A stretch of 59,218 nt of DNA from an uncultured Clostridia bacterium (GTDB taxonomy: Bacteria > Bacillota > Clostridia > Oscillospirales > CAG-272): assembly GCA_946410595.1 (NCBI GenBank), contig CAMKAU010000004.1, forward strand, positions 1 to 59,218. Reading direction: 5' to 3'. The translations under genes were made by a program, and so were the position numbers. Positions 33,988 to 41,876 of the stretch are shown here, in pieces (position 1 is the first letter of the stretch; each line of letters begins with the position of its first letter). Under the pieces are notes generated by a model, which was given only the letters and a program-made list of their open reading frames with translations, made no database searches and was not told where the DNA came from.

Positions 33988-36266
33988 TCGAACCTCTCCT
34001 CCTCTTTCATCTTCTCCGCGTCGGCGCGCATCGTCTGGATCTGGACCAGGCGGTAGTACTTCCCTTTCTTTTCCATCAGCTCCTCCGGCGTGCCCATCTC
34101 GAGGATCTCGCCCTTGTCGACAACGATGATCTTGGTGGCGCGGCGCAGGGTGGAGAGGCGGTGGGCGACCATAATGGTCGTCCGCCCGCTGATCAGACGC
34201 TCGATCGCCCCCTGGATCAGCGCTTCCGTCTCCGAGTCGACCGAGGCGGTCGCCTCGTCAAAGAAGAGGATGCTCGGGTTTTTGAGGACCGCGCGGGCAA
34301 TGGAAAGACGCTGCTTTTCCCCGCCGGAAACGCCGATGCCGCGCTCGCCGAGGAGGGTATCGTACCCGTCCGGCATCCGGGCGATGAACTCGTGCGCGTT
34401 CGCCACGTCCGCCGCGTGGATCACTTCCTCGGGGGTGGGATCGTCGCTGCCGAAGGCGATATTGTTGAAGATCGTATCCCGGAACATCATCGGCTCCTGC
34501 TGGACGTAACCGATCTTCGAGCGGTAGAAGTTCATATCGATCTTGCGGATATCGATATCGTCCACCAGGATCTCGCCGTCATAGCCGTCGTAGTAGCGCA
34601 TCAGGAGGTTGATCATCGTCGACTTGCCGGAGCCGGTCGTCCCGACGATGCCGACGATCTCCCCCGGTTCGATCACGAAGTTGATATCCGAGAGGGTGTT
34701 CTTCGAGCGGTCAAAGGAGAAGTTGACGTGGCGGAACTCGATCTTGCCTTTGAAGTTCTTCGGGTGGTTACCGGCGGAGAAGTCGTTTTCCGGCTCGGCG
34801 TCGATAATGTCCATGATCCGCTCCGCCGCCGCCAGCGCGTGCTGATAGGAATCGTTGAGGTTGGCGAAGAAGTTGACGGGGCCGTAGAACATCGAGGTAT
34901 AGGAAATGAAGGAAACGAGCAGACCGACCGAGATGGCTTCCGACGCGCCGTTGATGACGTAGGTACCGCCGAGCCCCCAGATGAGCAGCGAGCCGCAGGT
35001 GATGACGAAGGAGATCAGATGCGGGAAGCTGATGGTGATCCGGGCGCTGCGGATATCGGTCTTGAGCCATTCGTCGTTATATTCGTTGAAGTTATCGATC
35101 GCCTTCTTTTCGCTTGTGAACGCCTTGATCACGCGGATCCCGGGCAGGGTGTCCGTGAGGATCGAGGTAACCGCCGACCAGCGCCGCCAGATCTTGACGT
35201 AGAAGGGGCGGATCTTCTGCCCGAAAACGCGGGCGAACACCACGACGAACGGAACGGGGATGAGAGAAAGGAGGGTGAGCTCCCAGTTCATCGAGAGCAT
35301 GATGACGACGATCCCGATCAGCTGGAAGAACTGGACGACGACCTCCTGCGTGATCCGCAGCATAAAGGCCTGCAGGGTCGAAGTGTCGCCGCTGATGCGG
35401 TTGATGACCGAGCCGGTGGAGGTGCTGTCGTAGAAGCGCATCGGCAGGTACTGGGCCTTTGCGTAGATATCCGCGCGGAACTCCTTGACGATGCTGTCCC
35501 CGCATTTGCGCAGGTAGTAGGAACGGACGATCCCGAGCAGATGCTGCAGAAGATGCGCGCCGAAGAGGAGGGCGACGACGATATGCAGCAGGCGAAGATC
35601 GTTGTTTGGGAAGACCTCGTCCACGAGGGTCTTGGTCATATAGGGCGGCAAGAGGGACATCGCCGTCGTCACGACCGAGAGCAGAACGCAGAAAAGGAGC
35701 AGCCATTTGTGCGGGAGAATGTAGCGCGCGATCTTTTTGATAAAGCGGCGCTTGGAGGAGCAGTAGATACACGCGGCGCCCGGCCGGATGAGAGAACGCC
35801 CGCACTTCGGGCACACGGAGCGCTGCTTTTCAAAGGTCTCCTCCAGAGCGGGCAGGAGAGCTTCCAGCGCTTCGCCTTCCGCCGCGCGGGCGATAAACAA
35901 AGCCGCCGCTTCAAAAACGGAAGCGGTCTTGAGAGAAAAACGGATAAAATTGTCGGTTTTTCCGTCGCGTTTCCGGATCGTCAAAAGCGCGTTGCCGTAA
36001 CAGCGCTTGACGTCCGCCGATTCAATTTCGTCATAGGGAAGACGGATCGCTCCGTCTCCGTCCGCGGCGGAAGAATACACGGCCTTGCCGGTCGCGAAAA
36101 AGAGGGAGTTTCCGTAGCGGCCATCCATGGAAAGGTCCGCCGGGATGACAAAAAGGACTTCCTCGTCTCCCGAAAGCGTTTTGATCCGCTCCGTCTGACT
36201 TGCGGTCAGATCGACGCTGGAGCGAAAAAGCTGCTGCGCTTCCGGGTCCTCGTGCGTATGATGCAT
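33984..36266 (-). CDS. ABC exporter with N-terminal PH-like domain and zinc ribbon
   Basis: The 760-residue protein has an N-terminal domain of about 135 residues (SLFF-type beta repeats, YGNSLFFATGKAVYSS, IRLPYDEIESADVKR) like a bacterial PH domain, then a zinc ribbon (CPKCGRSL...CIYC), then a six-helix exporter domain (about 185-475) and an ATPase with GTTGSGKST, YVQQEP, SGGEKQRLSIARA and FFDEATASVD. It is a half-exporter that should dimerise. The ATG at 36266 has GGAGG only 3 bases away; the GTG at 36326 has no site. A strong promoter lies upstream. The substrate is unknown; partner genes encode DUF1854 and a c-di-AMP receptor. Confidence 0.93.
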   Translation of the reverse strand: MHHTHEDPEAQQLFRSSVDLTASQTERIKTLSGDEEVLFVIPADLSMDGRYGNSLFFATGKAVYSSAADGDGAIRLPYDEIESADVKRCYGNALLTIRKRDGKTDNFIRFSLKTASVFEAAALFIARAAEGEALEALLPALEETFEKQRSVCPKCGRSLIRPGAACIYCSSKRRFIKKIARYILPHKWLLLFCVLLSVVTTAMSLLPPYMTKTLVDEVFPNNDLRLLHIVVALLFGAHLLQHLLGIVRSYYLRKCGDSIVKEFRADIYAKAQYLPMRFYDSTSTGSVINRISGDTSTLQAFMLRITQEVVVQFFQLIGIVVIMLSMNWELTLLSLIPVPFVVVFARVFGQKIRPFYVKIWRRWSAVTSILTDTLPGIRVIKAFTSEKKAIDNFNEYNDEWLKTDIRSARITISFPHLISFVITCGSLLIWGLGGTYVINGASEAISVGLLVSFISYTSMFYGPVNFFANLNDSYQHALAAAERIMDIIDAEPENDFSAGNHPKNFKGKIEFRHVNFSFDRSKNTLSDINFVIEPGEIVGIVGTTGSGKSTMINLLMRYYDGYDGEILVDDIDIRKIDMNFYRSKIGYVQQEPMMFRDTIFNNIAFGSDDPTPEEVIHAADVANAHEFIARMPDGYDTLLGERGIGVSGGEKQRLSIARAVLKNPSILFFDEATASVDSETEALIQGAIERLISGRTTIMVAHRLSTLRRATKIIVVDKGEILEMGTPEELMEKKGKYYRLVQIQTMRADAEKMKEEERFE

Positions 36267-36337
36267 AAACCTCCGGGGCGGGTGAGGCGCCCATCCGCTG
36301 CTGCCGCGCTTGTCGCGGTGCTTCACAGATTATTCAT

Positions 36338-36366
36338 ATTAAAACAAACCGGCCGGGGAATGTCAA
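36338..36366 (-). promoter_or_regulatory. Promoter of the exporter/DUF1854/c-di-AMP receptor operon
   Basis: On the minus strand TTGACA (36361-36366) and TTTAAT (36338-36343) are 17 bases apart, with a leader of about 65 bases. Confidence 0.8.
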
Positions 36367-36425
36367 CCGTTTTACAAAAAATTCGTCCCCCCTTCCGGAA
36401 ATAAAAAAGTTTTTATAATTTCTGT

Positions 36426-36466
36426 AAAAAAGGGCGCTTCCGCTTTCGGCGAAAGAGCCCTCTTTT
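36426..36466 (-). terminator. Terminator of the sufCB/BNR-protein operon
   Basis: A GGGC-CTT-CGC stem with GCG-AAG-GCCC around 36432-36460 lies past the last gene; on the minus strand a TTTTTT run follows. Confidence 0.8.
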
Positions 36467-36492
36467 TCCGTTTGATTCCGTCGTTCCGGCGC

Positions 36493-37629
36493 TCAGAGCG
36501 GCTCAAGCAGGATCCGGCCGCCCTCGCACCGGACGCCCGCTTTACCGAAGCAGATCCGCTCCTTCTGCCCGGTCGTCACGCTGAAAAGAAGCTCCCCTGC
36601 GTGGAACCGGAAGGTCGGATACTGGAAGGTCGCCGGAGAACGGAAGGTGAAAAGGGTGCGCCAGGATCTCCCGTCGGCGGAAAAGGCGAGGTGGTAAACG
36701 GTGCGCGAGCCCTCGTTCCAGCCCATAAAGCAGTACCCGCCGGCGGTAAAGAGGACCGGCTTGGAGTTGACGCCGCCGCAGAGGAACGGCTCGGAAACGG
36801 GATCGCTCCAGAGCCGGCCGTCCCGGCTGTAGGAAAAGCGGTAGTTTTTGTCCCCGATCTCGTTGCGCAGGATCGCCATCCAGCGGCCGTCCGGCAGGCG
36901 GGCGATCCCGCTCTCGGTCGTTTTTTCGGTCGGGGTAACGCCGCCGATATGCCCGACGATCTCCACGCAGTCGCAGGACCGGTTGAAGCGGGCGAGAGAG
37001 TTCTGCCCGGCGACAAAGTTGTTTAGCGCGAGATACCGCGTCCCCGCCTCTTCAAAGAGATCGAGAAGGTATACGCCGAACCAGCGGTCCTCGCAGGCAT
37101 GGCCGGCGGCGCGGAAGAGCGCCCGGTAGTTTGCCGCATCGAGCGGGCCCTCTCCCTCCGGCGTGCGGAGGCGCAGAAGCGAGAGCCGGTCGGAAAAACG
37201 GCCGGTGGGAAGATCGTAATCCAGATAGTAATGGTACGCGCTTTCTTCTTCCGGGATCACGTTGGTAAAGAAGAACCGGAGCGTATCCCTCTCAAGCCGG
37301 AGCACGCGCGGCAGAAAGGCGTTGCCCTTGCAGAGCGTCCTGCCGGCAAAGGTCTGTCCCCTGCGGGCAAACGGACCGCAGCATTCCAGAGAAAAGGAAG
37401 CGAGATCGACGACGGAGAGCGCGGCGTACTCGTTTTCGTTCAAGGCGGACTCGCCCGCTTTGAAGTTGTCCGCCTCGTAGACGATATACGCTTTGCCTTC
37501 TGCTGTGATGAACTGCGCGTCGTGCGCGCCCTTCACCTCCGGGGCGGTCACGGGGATCATCCGCTCCATCGCCCTCTCCCCGGCCGCCTCCGGCGACCAG
37601 GAGGCGGGCAGGTCTTCCAAAAAGATCAT
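36493..37629 (-). CDS. BNR/Asp-box repeat protein (sialidase or GH43-like propeller), cytoplasmic
   Basis: The 378-residue protein is beta-rich and has two Asp-box-like repeats, SYSRDGRLWSDP and AFSADGRSWRTL, in its C-terminal half. An acidic HDAQF motif, then FLPRVLRL, FNRSCDCVEIVGH and ESGIARLPDGRWMAILRNE, resemble five- or six-bladed propeller glycosidases. No signal peptide is present, so it works in the cytoplasm. GGAGG lies 5 bases before the ATG. It starts 16 bases after the sufB stop, so it is likely co-transcribed with sufCB. The substrate and the reason for this pairing are unknown. Confidence 0.8.
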   Translation of the reverse strand: MIFLEDLPASWSPEAAGERAMERMIPVTAPEVKGAHDAQFITAEGKAYIVYEADNFKAGESALNENEYAALSVVDLASFSLECCGPFARRGQTFAGRTLCKGNAFLPRVLRLERDTLRFFFTNVIPEEESAYHYYLDYDLPTGRFSDRLSLLRLRTPEGEGPLDAANYRALFRAAGHACEDRWFGVYLLDLFEEAGTRYLALNNFVAGQNSLARFNRSCDCVEIVGHIGGVTPTEKTTESGIARLPDGRWMAILRNEIGDKNYRFSYSRDGRLWSDPVSEPFLCGGVNSKPVLFTAGGYCFMGWNEGSRTVYHLAFSADGRSWRTLFTFRSPATFQYPTFRFHAGELLFSVTTGQKERICFGKAGVRCEGGRILLEPL

Positions 37630-37645
37630 AACGTCCTCCGCGTCT

Positions 37646-38578
37646 TCAACTGAGAAATCCCTCGATGATCGTGGCCTCCGCCTCCTCCTCGGTCAGCCCG
37701 AGGGTGCGGAGCTTCATGATCTGTTCGCCCGCGATCTTGCCGATCGCCGCCTCGTGGATGAGGGCGGCGTCCTCGCTGTTCGCGTGCAGCTCCGGCTGCG
37801 CGTTGACGGTGGCGGAGCCGGAGATGATCGCGTCGCACTCGCTGTGGCCGGTGCAGGCGGTGTTGCCGATGATCACGGAATGGTATTCCTGATGGGAGGC
37901 GTCCTTTGCCACCGAGCGGGAAACGAGATCCACGCCGGAGCCCTCCCCGTTCAGCTCGACGGAGAACTCGGTCTGCGCCGTTTGATCCCTTTCCGTGAGG
38001 ATGCGCTCACGGATGAAAAGCTTTGCGCCCTTGCCGAGCGTTGCCTTCGTCTGCCGGAGGGTACGGTCCACGCCGCCGATCTGGGCGGTATCCATCTCGA
38101 GGACCGCGTCCTCGCCGAGCTCCGCCTCGGTCACGGGGTCGATCGAGCGGAGCCCGATCCCCTTACCGGTGCCGATATGCTTTTCAAGGTATTTGACCCG
38201 CGCGCCCTTTCCGAGAAGGAAGCGGTGGATCCCGTTATGACGGGCGGGCTCGCCCGTTTCGGTATGGACGCCGCAGCCCGCGACGATCACGACGTCCGCG
38301 CCCTCGCCGACGAAAAAGTCGTTGTAGACGAGGTCGTCGACGTCCCCGTGCGTCACGCAGGCGGGAATGGAAACGGTCTCCCCCGCGGTGTGGGGGTCGA
38401 TCCGGATCTCAAGGCCCGGTTTGTCGGTCTTTGAGGTGATCTTGATATGCTCGCTTGAGCGCCGGCCGGCGCAGGCGCCGTTCTCCCGGATATTGTAGGC
38501 GCCCTTGAACTCTCCGCTGAAATCCGAGATCTCGGAAAGCAGTTTTTTCGTCGTTTCGTTGATCCTGATTTCGCTCAT
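37646..38578 (-). CDS. sufB: Minimal SufB/SufD-type Fe-S scaffold protein (SmsB-like)
   Basis: The 310-residue protein has the SufBD beta-helix core: CVTHGDVDDLVYNDFFVGEGADVVIVAGCGVH, GKGARVKYLEKHIG, ATLGKGAKLFIRERILTE, GNTACTGHSECDAIISG, HANSEDAALIHEAAIGKI. It is shorter than classical SufB (about 470 residues). Single-scaffold SufCB pairs (called SMS) are known in archaea and Clostridia and are thought to be ancestral Fe-S assembly systems. The start overlaps the sufC stop (ATGA). No SufD, SufS or SufU is nearby. Confidence 0.93.
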   Translation of the reverse strand: MSEIRINETTKKLLSEISDFSGEFKGAYNIRENGACAGRRSSEHIKITSKTDKPGLEIRIDPHTAGETVSIPACVTHGDVDDLVYNDFFVGEGADVVIVAGCGVHTETGEPARHNGIHRFLLGKGARVKYLEKHIGTGKGIGLRSIDPVTEAELGEDAVLEMDTAQIGGVDRTLRQTKATLGKGAKLFIRERILTERDQTAQTEFSVELNGEGSGVDLVSRSVAKDASHQEYHSVIIGNTACTGHSECDAIISGSATVNAQPELHANSEDAALIHEAAIGKIAGEQIMKLRTLGLTEEEAEATIIEGFLS

Positions 38579-39303
38579 CGGAACATTTCCTCCTGTTTGA
38601 CGCAGCCGGCGACGACGTCCGTGCCCGAGAGCAGCGTGCCGAGCGTCCGTTCGGCGGGCCCTCTTTCCCTCAGTTTGCCGTCCGCGATCACGATGATCTC
38701 GTCGGCGATGCGCAGGATCCGCTCCTGATGCGAGATCACGACCATCGAGCCGCAAAGATCCCGGCGCAGATCCTCGAAAACGCGGATCAGGTTGGTAAAG
38801 CTCCAGAGATCGATCCCCGCCTCCGGCTCGTCAAAGACGGTGATGCGGGTCCCGCGCGCGAGGACCGAGGCGATCTCGATCCGCTTGATCTCGCCCCCCG
38901 AAAGGGTGGCGTTGACCTCGCGGTCCAGATACTCTCTCGCGCAGAGTCCCACCTTGGCGAGATAGTCGCAGAGCTTGCCCTCGGAGACCTTGCCGCCGGC
39001 GGAGATCTCGAGCAGCCGGCGCACGGTGATCCCCTTGAAGCGGACCGGCTGCTGGAAGCCGAAACTGACGCCGGCTTTGGCGCGTTCGGTCGCGTCAAGG
39101 GCGGTGATGTCCTCCCCGTCGAGGAAGATCCTGCCGGAAAGGGGCGTGACCAGCCCCGCTATGATTTTGGCCGCCGTGGTCTTGCCGCCGCCGTTGGGGC
39201 CGGTGATGACCGCGAGCTTCCCGTCCGGTACCTCAAAGGAGAGATCGTCGAGGATCCTCCTGCCGTCCGGCGCGTCCCAGACGATGTGTTCAAGTTTCAG
39301 CAT
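38575..39303 (-). CDS. sufC: Fe-S cluster assembly ATPase SufC (SmsC-like)
   Basis: The 242-residue ATPase has GPNGGGKTTAAKIIAG, the Q-loop FGFQQPVRFKG, LSGGEIKRIEIASVLARG and FDEPEAGIDLWS, all typical of SufC rather than transport ATPases. SufC drives shape changes in the SufB scaffold. It is the first gene of the operon, with its own promoter, and is followed by sufB with a 4-base overlap. Confidence 0.96.
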   Translation of the reverse strand: MLKLEHIVWDAPDGRRILDDLSFEVPDGKLAVITGPNGGGKTTAAKIIAGLVTPLSGRIFLDGEDITALDATERAKAGVSFGFQQPVRFKGITVRRLLEISAGGKVSEGKLCDYLAKVGLCAREYLDREVNATLSGGEIKRIEIASVLARGTRITVFDEPEAGIDLWSFTNLIRVFEDLRRDLCGSMVVISHQERILRIADEIIVIADGKLRERGPAERTLGTLLSGTDVVAGCVKQEEMFR

Positions 39304-39357
39304 ATAACGTCCTTATCTTTTCCGCGCGGACCGCGCCGCGCTCTCTTTCTTCTGATC

Positions 39358-39386
39358 ATTGTATCATATCCGAAGAAAATATGCAA
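39358..39386 (-). promoter_or_regulatory. Promoter of the sufCB operon
   Basis: On the minus strand TTGCAT (39381-39386) and TACAAT (39358-39363) are 17 bases apart. The leader of about 47 bases is GC-rich and could fold (repeated CGCGCGG/CCGCGC segments). Confidence 0.8.
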
Positions 39387-39391
39387 GCCCG

Positions 39392-39420
39392 AAAAAAGAG
39401 GAGCTCCGCTCCCCTTTTTT
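39392..39420 (-). terminator. Terminator of the SsuABC/NMT1-like importer operon
   Basis: GAGGAGC (39398-39404) pairs with GCTCCCC (39408-39414), overlapping the ATPase stop codon. On the minus strand a TTTTTT run follows the stem. Confidence 0.8.
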
Positions 39421-40018
39421 ATTCCGTTTTTCCGGCGGCGAGCGCGCCGAGGTCGATCACCCGGCCGCCGAGGGCCCTCGCCTCCTCCGGGTCGTGGGTG
39501 ATGAAGATCACGGTCTTTCCCGCGGTCATCTCCAGCGTACAGCGGACCGCTTCTTCCCTGCTCTCCCCGTCCAGCCCCTTGAAGGGCTCGTCGAGAAAGT
39601 AAACGTCCGCGTCGTACGCGAGGGCGCGGGCGAGGGCGACGCGGCGCTTCATCCCGCCGCTGAACGCCCGCACCGGGCGGGTAAGCTCCTCCCCCAGCCC
39701 GAGACGGACAAGAACCTCTTTTGCCTTTTCCCGGTCCCGGCCGGGCAGGACGAAGCGGACGTTGGAGAGGGCGGAAAAGTCCTCCGCGAGCCGATCCTCC
39801 TGGAAGACGAACGCCTTTTTCTCCGGCACGCCGGCCACCTCTCCCCCGTCCGGCGGGATCAAGCCCGCGAGAAGGAACGCAAGCGTCGTTTTCCCGCAGC
39901 CGGAAGGGCCCATCAGGCAGGTCACGGAGCCGAGCGGGAGGGTAAGGGAAAGCGAGGAAAACACCGTTTTCTCCCCGTAGGACTTGGAGAGCGAACGGAT
40001 CTCGATCACGTCGTTCAT
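39419..40018 (-). CDS. ABC transporter ATP-binding protein (SsuB/TauB-like)
   Basis: The 199-residue protein is a short ATPase with GPSGCGKTTLAFLLAG, a Q-loop FVFQEDRL, FSGGMKRRVALARAL and VYFLDEPFKGLD. Its length is at the low end of the family and lacks a C-terminal extension. It overlaps the permease gene by 4 bases. With the neighbouring permease and binding lipoprotein it forms an importer of the nitrate/sulfonate/taurine class; the substrate is not certain. Confidence 0.93.
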   Translation of the reverse strand: MNDVIEIRSLSKSYGEKTVFSSLSLTLPLGSVTCLMGPSGCGKTTLAFLLAGLIPPDGGEVAGVPEKKAFVFQEDRLAEDFSALSNVRFVLPGRDREKAKEVLVRLGLGEELTRPVRAFSGGMKRRVALARALAYDADVYFLDEPFKGLDGESREEAVRCTLEMTAGKTVIFITHDPEEARALGGRVIDLGALAAGKTE

Positions 40019-40830
40019 AGCTTCTCCGATCCGGCGAACAGTTTTTTCAGAAGAAAGAGAAACGCCTTTTCAAAGAGGACGCTCGCCAGCACGAGGACGA
40101 CCGTCCACGCAAAGAGATCGCAGGTATCGAGGTAGATCTTCGCGTAGTAGAGCTTTTCCCCGATCGAGCCGTCCACCATCCCGATCACCTCCGCGGCGAC
40201 CCCCGCCTTCCAGGACATTCCGAGCGCCACGCTGCAGGCGGAGAGAAGGTAGGGCTTGATCGCGGGGAGGTGGAGCATATGAAGCCGCCTGACATAGGGG
40301 ACGCGGTAGAGCTTTGCCATCTCCAAAAGCTTCGGATCTGTGCTTTTCAGCCCCTGCAGAACGTTCTGATAGAGGATGGGAAAGACCATCAGAAAGGAGA
40401 TGAAAGCCGCCAGCCTGCCGGTGGTGAGCCAGATCAGCCCGATGATGATGAAGGAGGCGACGGGGACCGCGCGGATCGTAACGACGTACGGCCGCAGCAG
40501 CACCTCCGCGGCGGGAAAGCGGTAGGAAAGCAGAGCGAGCAGGCCGGAGAGAACGAACGCCGCGAAAAAGCCGAGCACGATGCGCGAAAAGCTGGAAAAG
40601 ACCGTGGAAAAAAAGTCCGCCTCCCGCCAAAGCGAAAAAAGGCGGACGACGACCCGGACGGGAGAGACGAGCAGAACGTCCAGATCCGTCACCGTCGCCG
40701 CGATCTGCCAGAAAAGGATCGCCGCCGCGACGGCGGCGATCCTCTGCCAGGGTTTGTTATTTTGCGAGATAGTAGTCGTCGGCCGGGAGTTTTCCGCCGA
40801 CGGAGGCGGGATTTTGTTCGTAGAGTACAT
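40015..40830 (-). CDS. ABC transporter permease (SsuC/TauC-like)
   Basis: The 271-residue protein has six membrane helices and the family motifs ILFWQIAA, FFSTVFSSFSRIVLGFF, VVTIRAVPVASFIIIGLIWL and the EAA-like LHLPAIKPYLLSACSVALGMSWKAGVAAEVIG. The ATG at 40830 has AAGGGG 7 bases upstream, which places the start 74 bases inside the binding-lipoprotein gene. No in-frame ATG, GTG or TTG lies between there and the lipoprotein stop, so the overlap is likely real. Confidence 0.92.
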   Translation of the reverse strand: MYSTNKIPPPSAENSRPTTTISQNNKPWQRIAAVAAAILFWQIAATVTDLDVLLVSPVRVVVRLFSLWREADFFSTVFSSFSRIVLGFFAAFVLSGLLALLSYRFPAAEVLLRPYVVTIRAVPVASFIIIGLIWLTTGRLAAFISFLMVFPILYQNVLQGLKSTDPKLLEMAKLYRVPYVRRLHMLHLPAIKPYLLSACSVALGMSWKAGVAAEVIGMVDGSIGEKLYYAKIYLDTCDLFAWTVVLVLASVLFEKAFLFLLKKLFAGSEKL

Positions 40831-41797
40831 TGAGATACCCCTTTATGACCGGCAGCATTTCGGCGCCGCTGATGCAGACGATATTGCAGTAGGGGATCGC
40901 CTTTTCCGCGACGGCGGCCTTCACGATGCCGTATTTTTCCACAAGGACGGCCGCGTCCTTCGCGTTTTCGTTTGCGTAAGCGACGGACGCCCGGTAATCC
41001 TCAAGGAAACGGGCGAGCGTTTCGGGATGCTCGTCGGCGAACGCGGCGCGCACAATGATCCCGGCGGTGACGAGACGGCTGCCGTTGTTCAGCTTGTCCC
41101 ACTCCGCGGTGAAATCGAACACGGTGCGCAGCCCCTCGACCTGCGAGCCCGCCACGGTGACGAACGGCTGCGGCAGCACCGCCACCACGTCTCCGCCCGC
41201 CTTCATCGCCGCGACGATCTCGGTCGGCTCGCTCTTCCACTCGATTGTCAGATCCTTTTCGGGATCCAGACCGTTTTGCGAGAGCAGATACTTGAAGGCG
41301 TATTCCGGCGTCGTCCCTTTCCCGGTGGAGTAGACGGTCTTGCCCTTCAGGTCGCTCCAGGTCTTCACGCTCTCGCCGCCGCTCTCGGTCAGGTAGAGCA
41401 CGCCGAGGGTGGAAACGGCGAGGAAGCGGACGCCGCCTTCCGTTTTGTTATAGAGGACGGAGCCGAGGTTGGAGGGCACGACGAGGATATCCATCTCCCC
41501 CTTGAGCAGCAGGGGGGTCAGTTCGTCGGCCGCCGCCGCCATCTGAAAGGCGTAGTCGTTTTGCGTCTTCTTTTCTTCGGCGTCGTCGAGCAGTTTGACA
41601 AGCCCGATCGAGGTCGCCCCTTTCAGAGCGCCGAGACGGACGGTAACCTTCTCCTCCGCCGGGGCGGTCTCCGCGCCCGCGGGAGCGGCGGTCGTTTCCT
41701 CCGTCGTCGGAGCAGTCTCCGGCGTCTTTCCCGCGCAGGCGGCGAAAAGCGGCAGGAGCATCAGCGCCGCGAGCAGAATAACTGTGATTTTTTTCAT
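40757..41797 (-). CDS. ABC transporter substrate-binding lipoprotein (NMT1/SsuA-like)
   Basis: The 346-residue protein has a lipobox FAAC (Cys21), a Thr/Ala/Pro/Glu linker (to about residue 50) and a type II binding fold: VRLGALKGATSIGLVKLL, KGEMDILVVPSNLGSVLYN, SDLKGKTVYSTGKGTTPEYAFKYLL, AVLPQPFVTVA and FADEHPETLARFLEDYR. It resembles SsuA/NMT1 family proteins that bind sulfonates, nitrate or pyrimidine precursors. It is the first gene of the importer operon; its promoter carries a perfect palindrome next to a Crp/Fnr gene. Confidence 0.92.
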   Translation of the reverse strand: MKKITVILLAALMLLPLFAACAGKTPETAPTTEETTAAPAGAETAPAEEKVTVRLGALKGATSIGLVKLLDDAEEKKTQNDYAFQMAAAADELTPLLLKGEMDILVVPSNLGSVLYNKTEGGVRFLAVSTLGVLYLTESGGESVKTWSDLKGKTVYSTGKGTTPEYAFKYLLSQNGLDPEKDLTIEWKSEPTEIVAAMKAGGDVVAVLPQPFVTVAGSQVEGLRTVFDFTAEWDKLNNGSRLVTAGIIVRAAFADEHPETLARFLEDYRASVAYANENAKDAAVLVEKYGIVKAAVAEKAIPYCNIVCISGAEMLPVIKGYLNVLYEQNPASVGGKLPADDYYLAK

Positions 41798-41832
41798 GAT
41801 CGTTTTCCTTTCGGTTTCGTTTTTCCCTTTTT

Positions 41833-41838
41833 ATTATA
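41833..41838 (-). promoter_or_regulatory. -10 box of the importer operon (activator-type promoter)
   Basis: On the minus strand TATAAT lies at 41833-41838 with no recognisable -35 box; the 17-base position reads ACGCGC and lies inside the adjacent palindrome. Promoters of this type usually need an activator. Confidence 0.75.
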
Positions 41839-41858
41839 CGCAAAACCGCGGAAATGCG

Positions 41859-41874
41859 CGTTGCATTTGCAACG
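41859..41874. promoter_or_regulatory. Probable Crp/Fnr binding site of the importer operon
   Basis: CGTTGCA-TT-TGCAACG is a perfect 16-base palindrome centred near 41866.5. With the start point predicted near 41826, the centre is about 40.5 bases upstream, the class II activator position used by Crp and Fnr. The adjacent gene encodes a Crp/Fnr regulator that ends 2 bases away. Binding by that protein is inferred. Confidence 0.65.
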
Positions 41875-41876
41875 GA

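Noticed and set aside
36267..36326. Upstream GTG start for the ABC exporter
   Set aside because: No ribosome binding site precedes it; the ATG at 36266 has GGAGG, although the spacing is short.
34161..36404. 747-codon open frame on the plus strand opposite the ABC exporter
   Set aside because: It is an antisense frame of a clear ABC exporter and shows no family motif.
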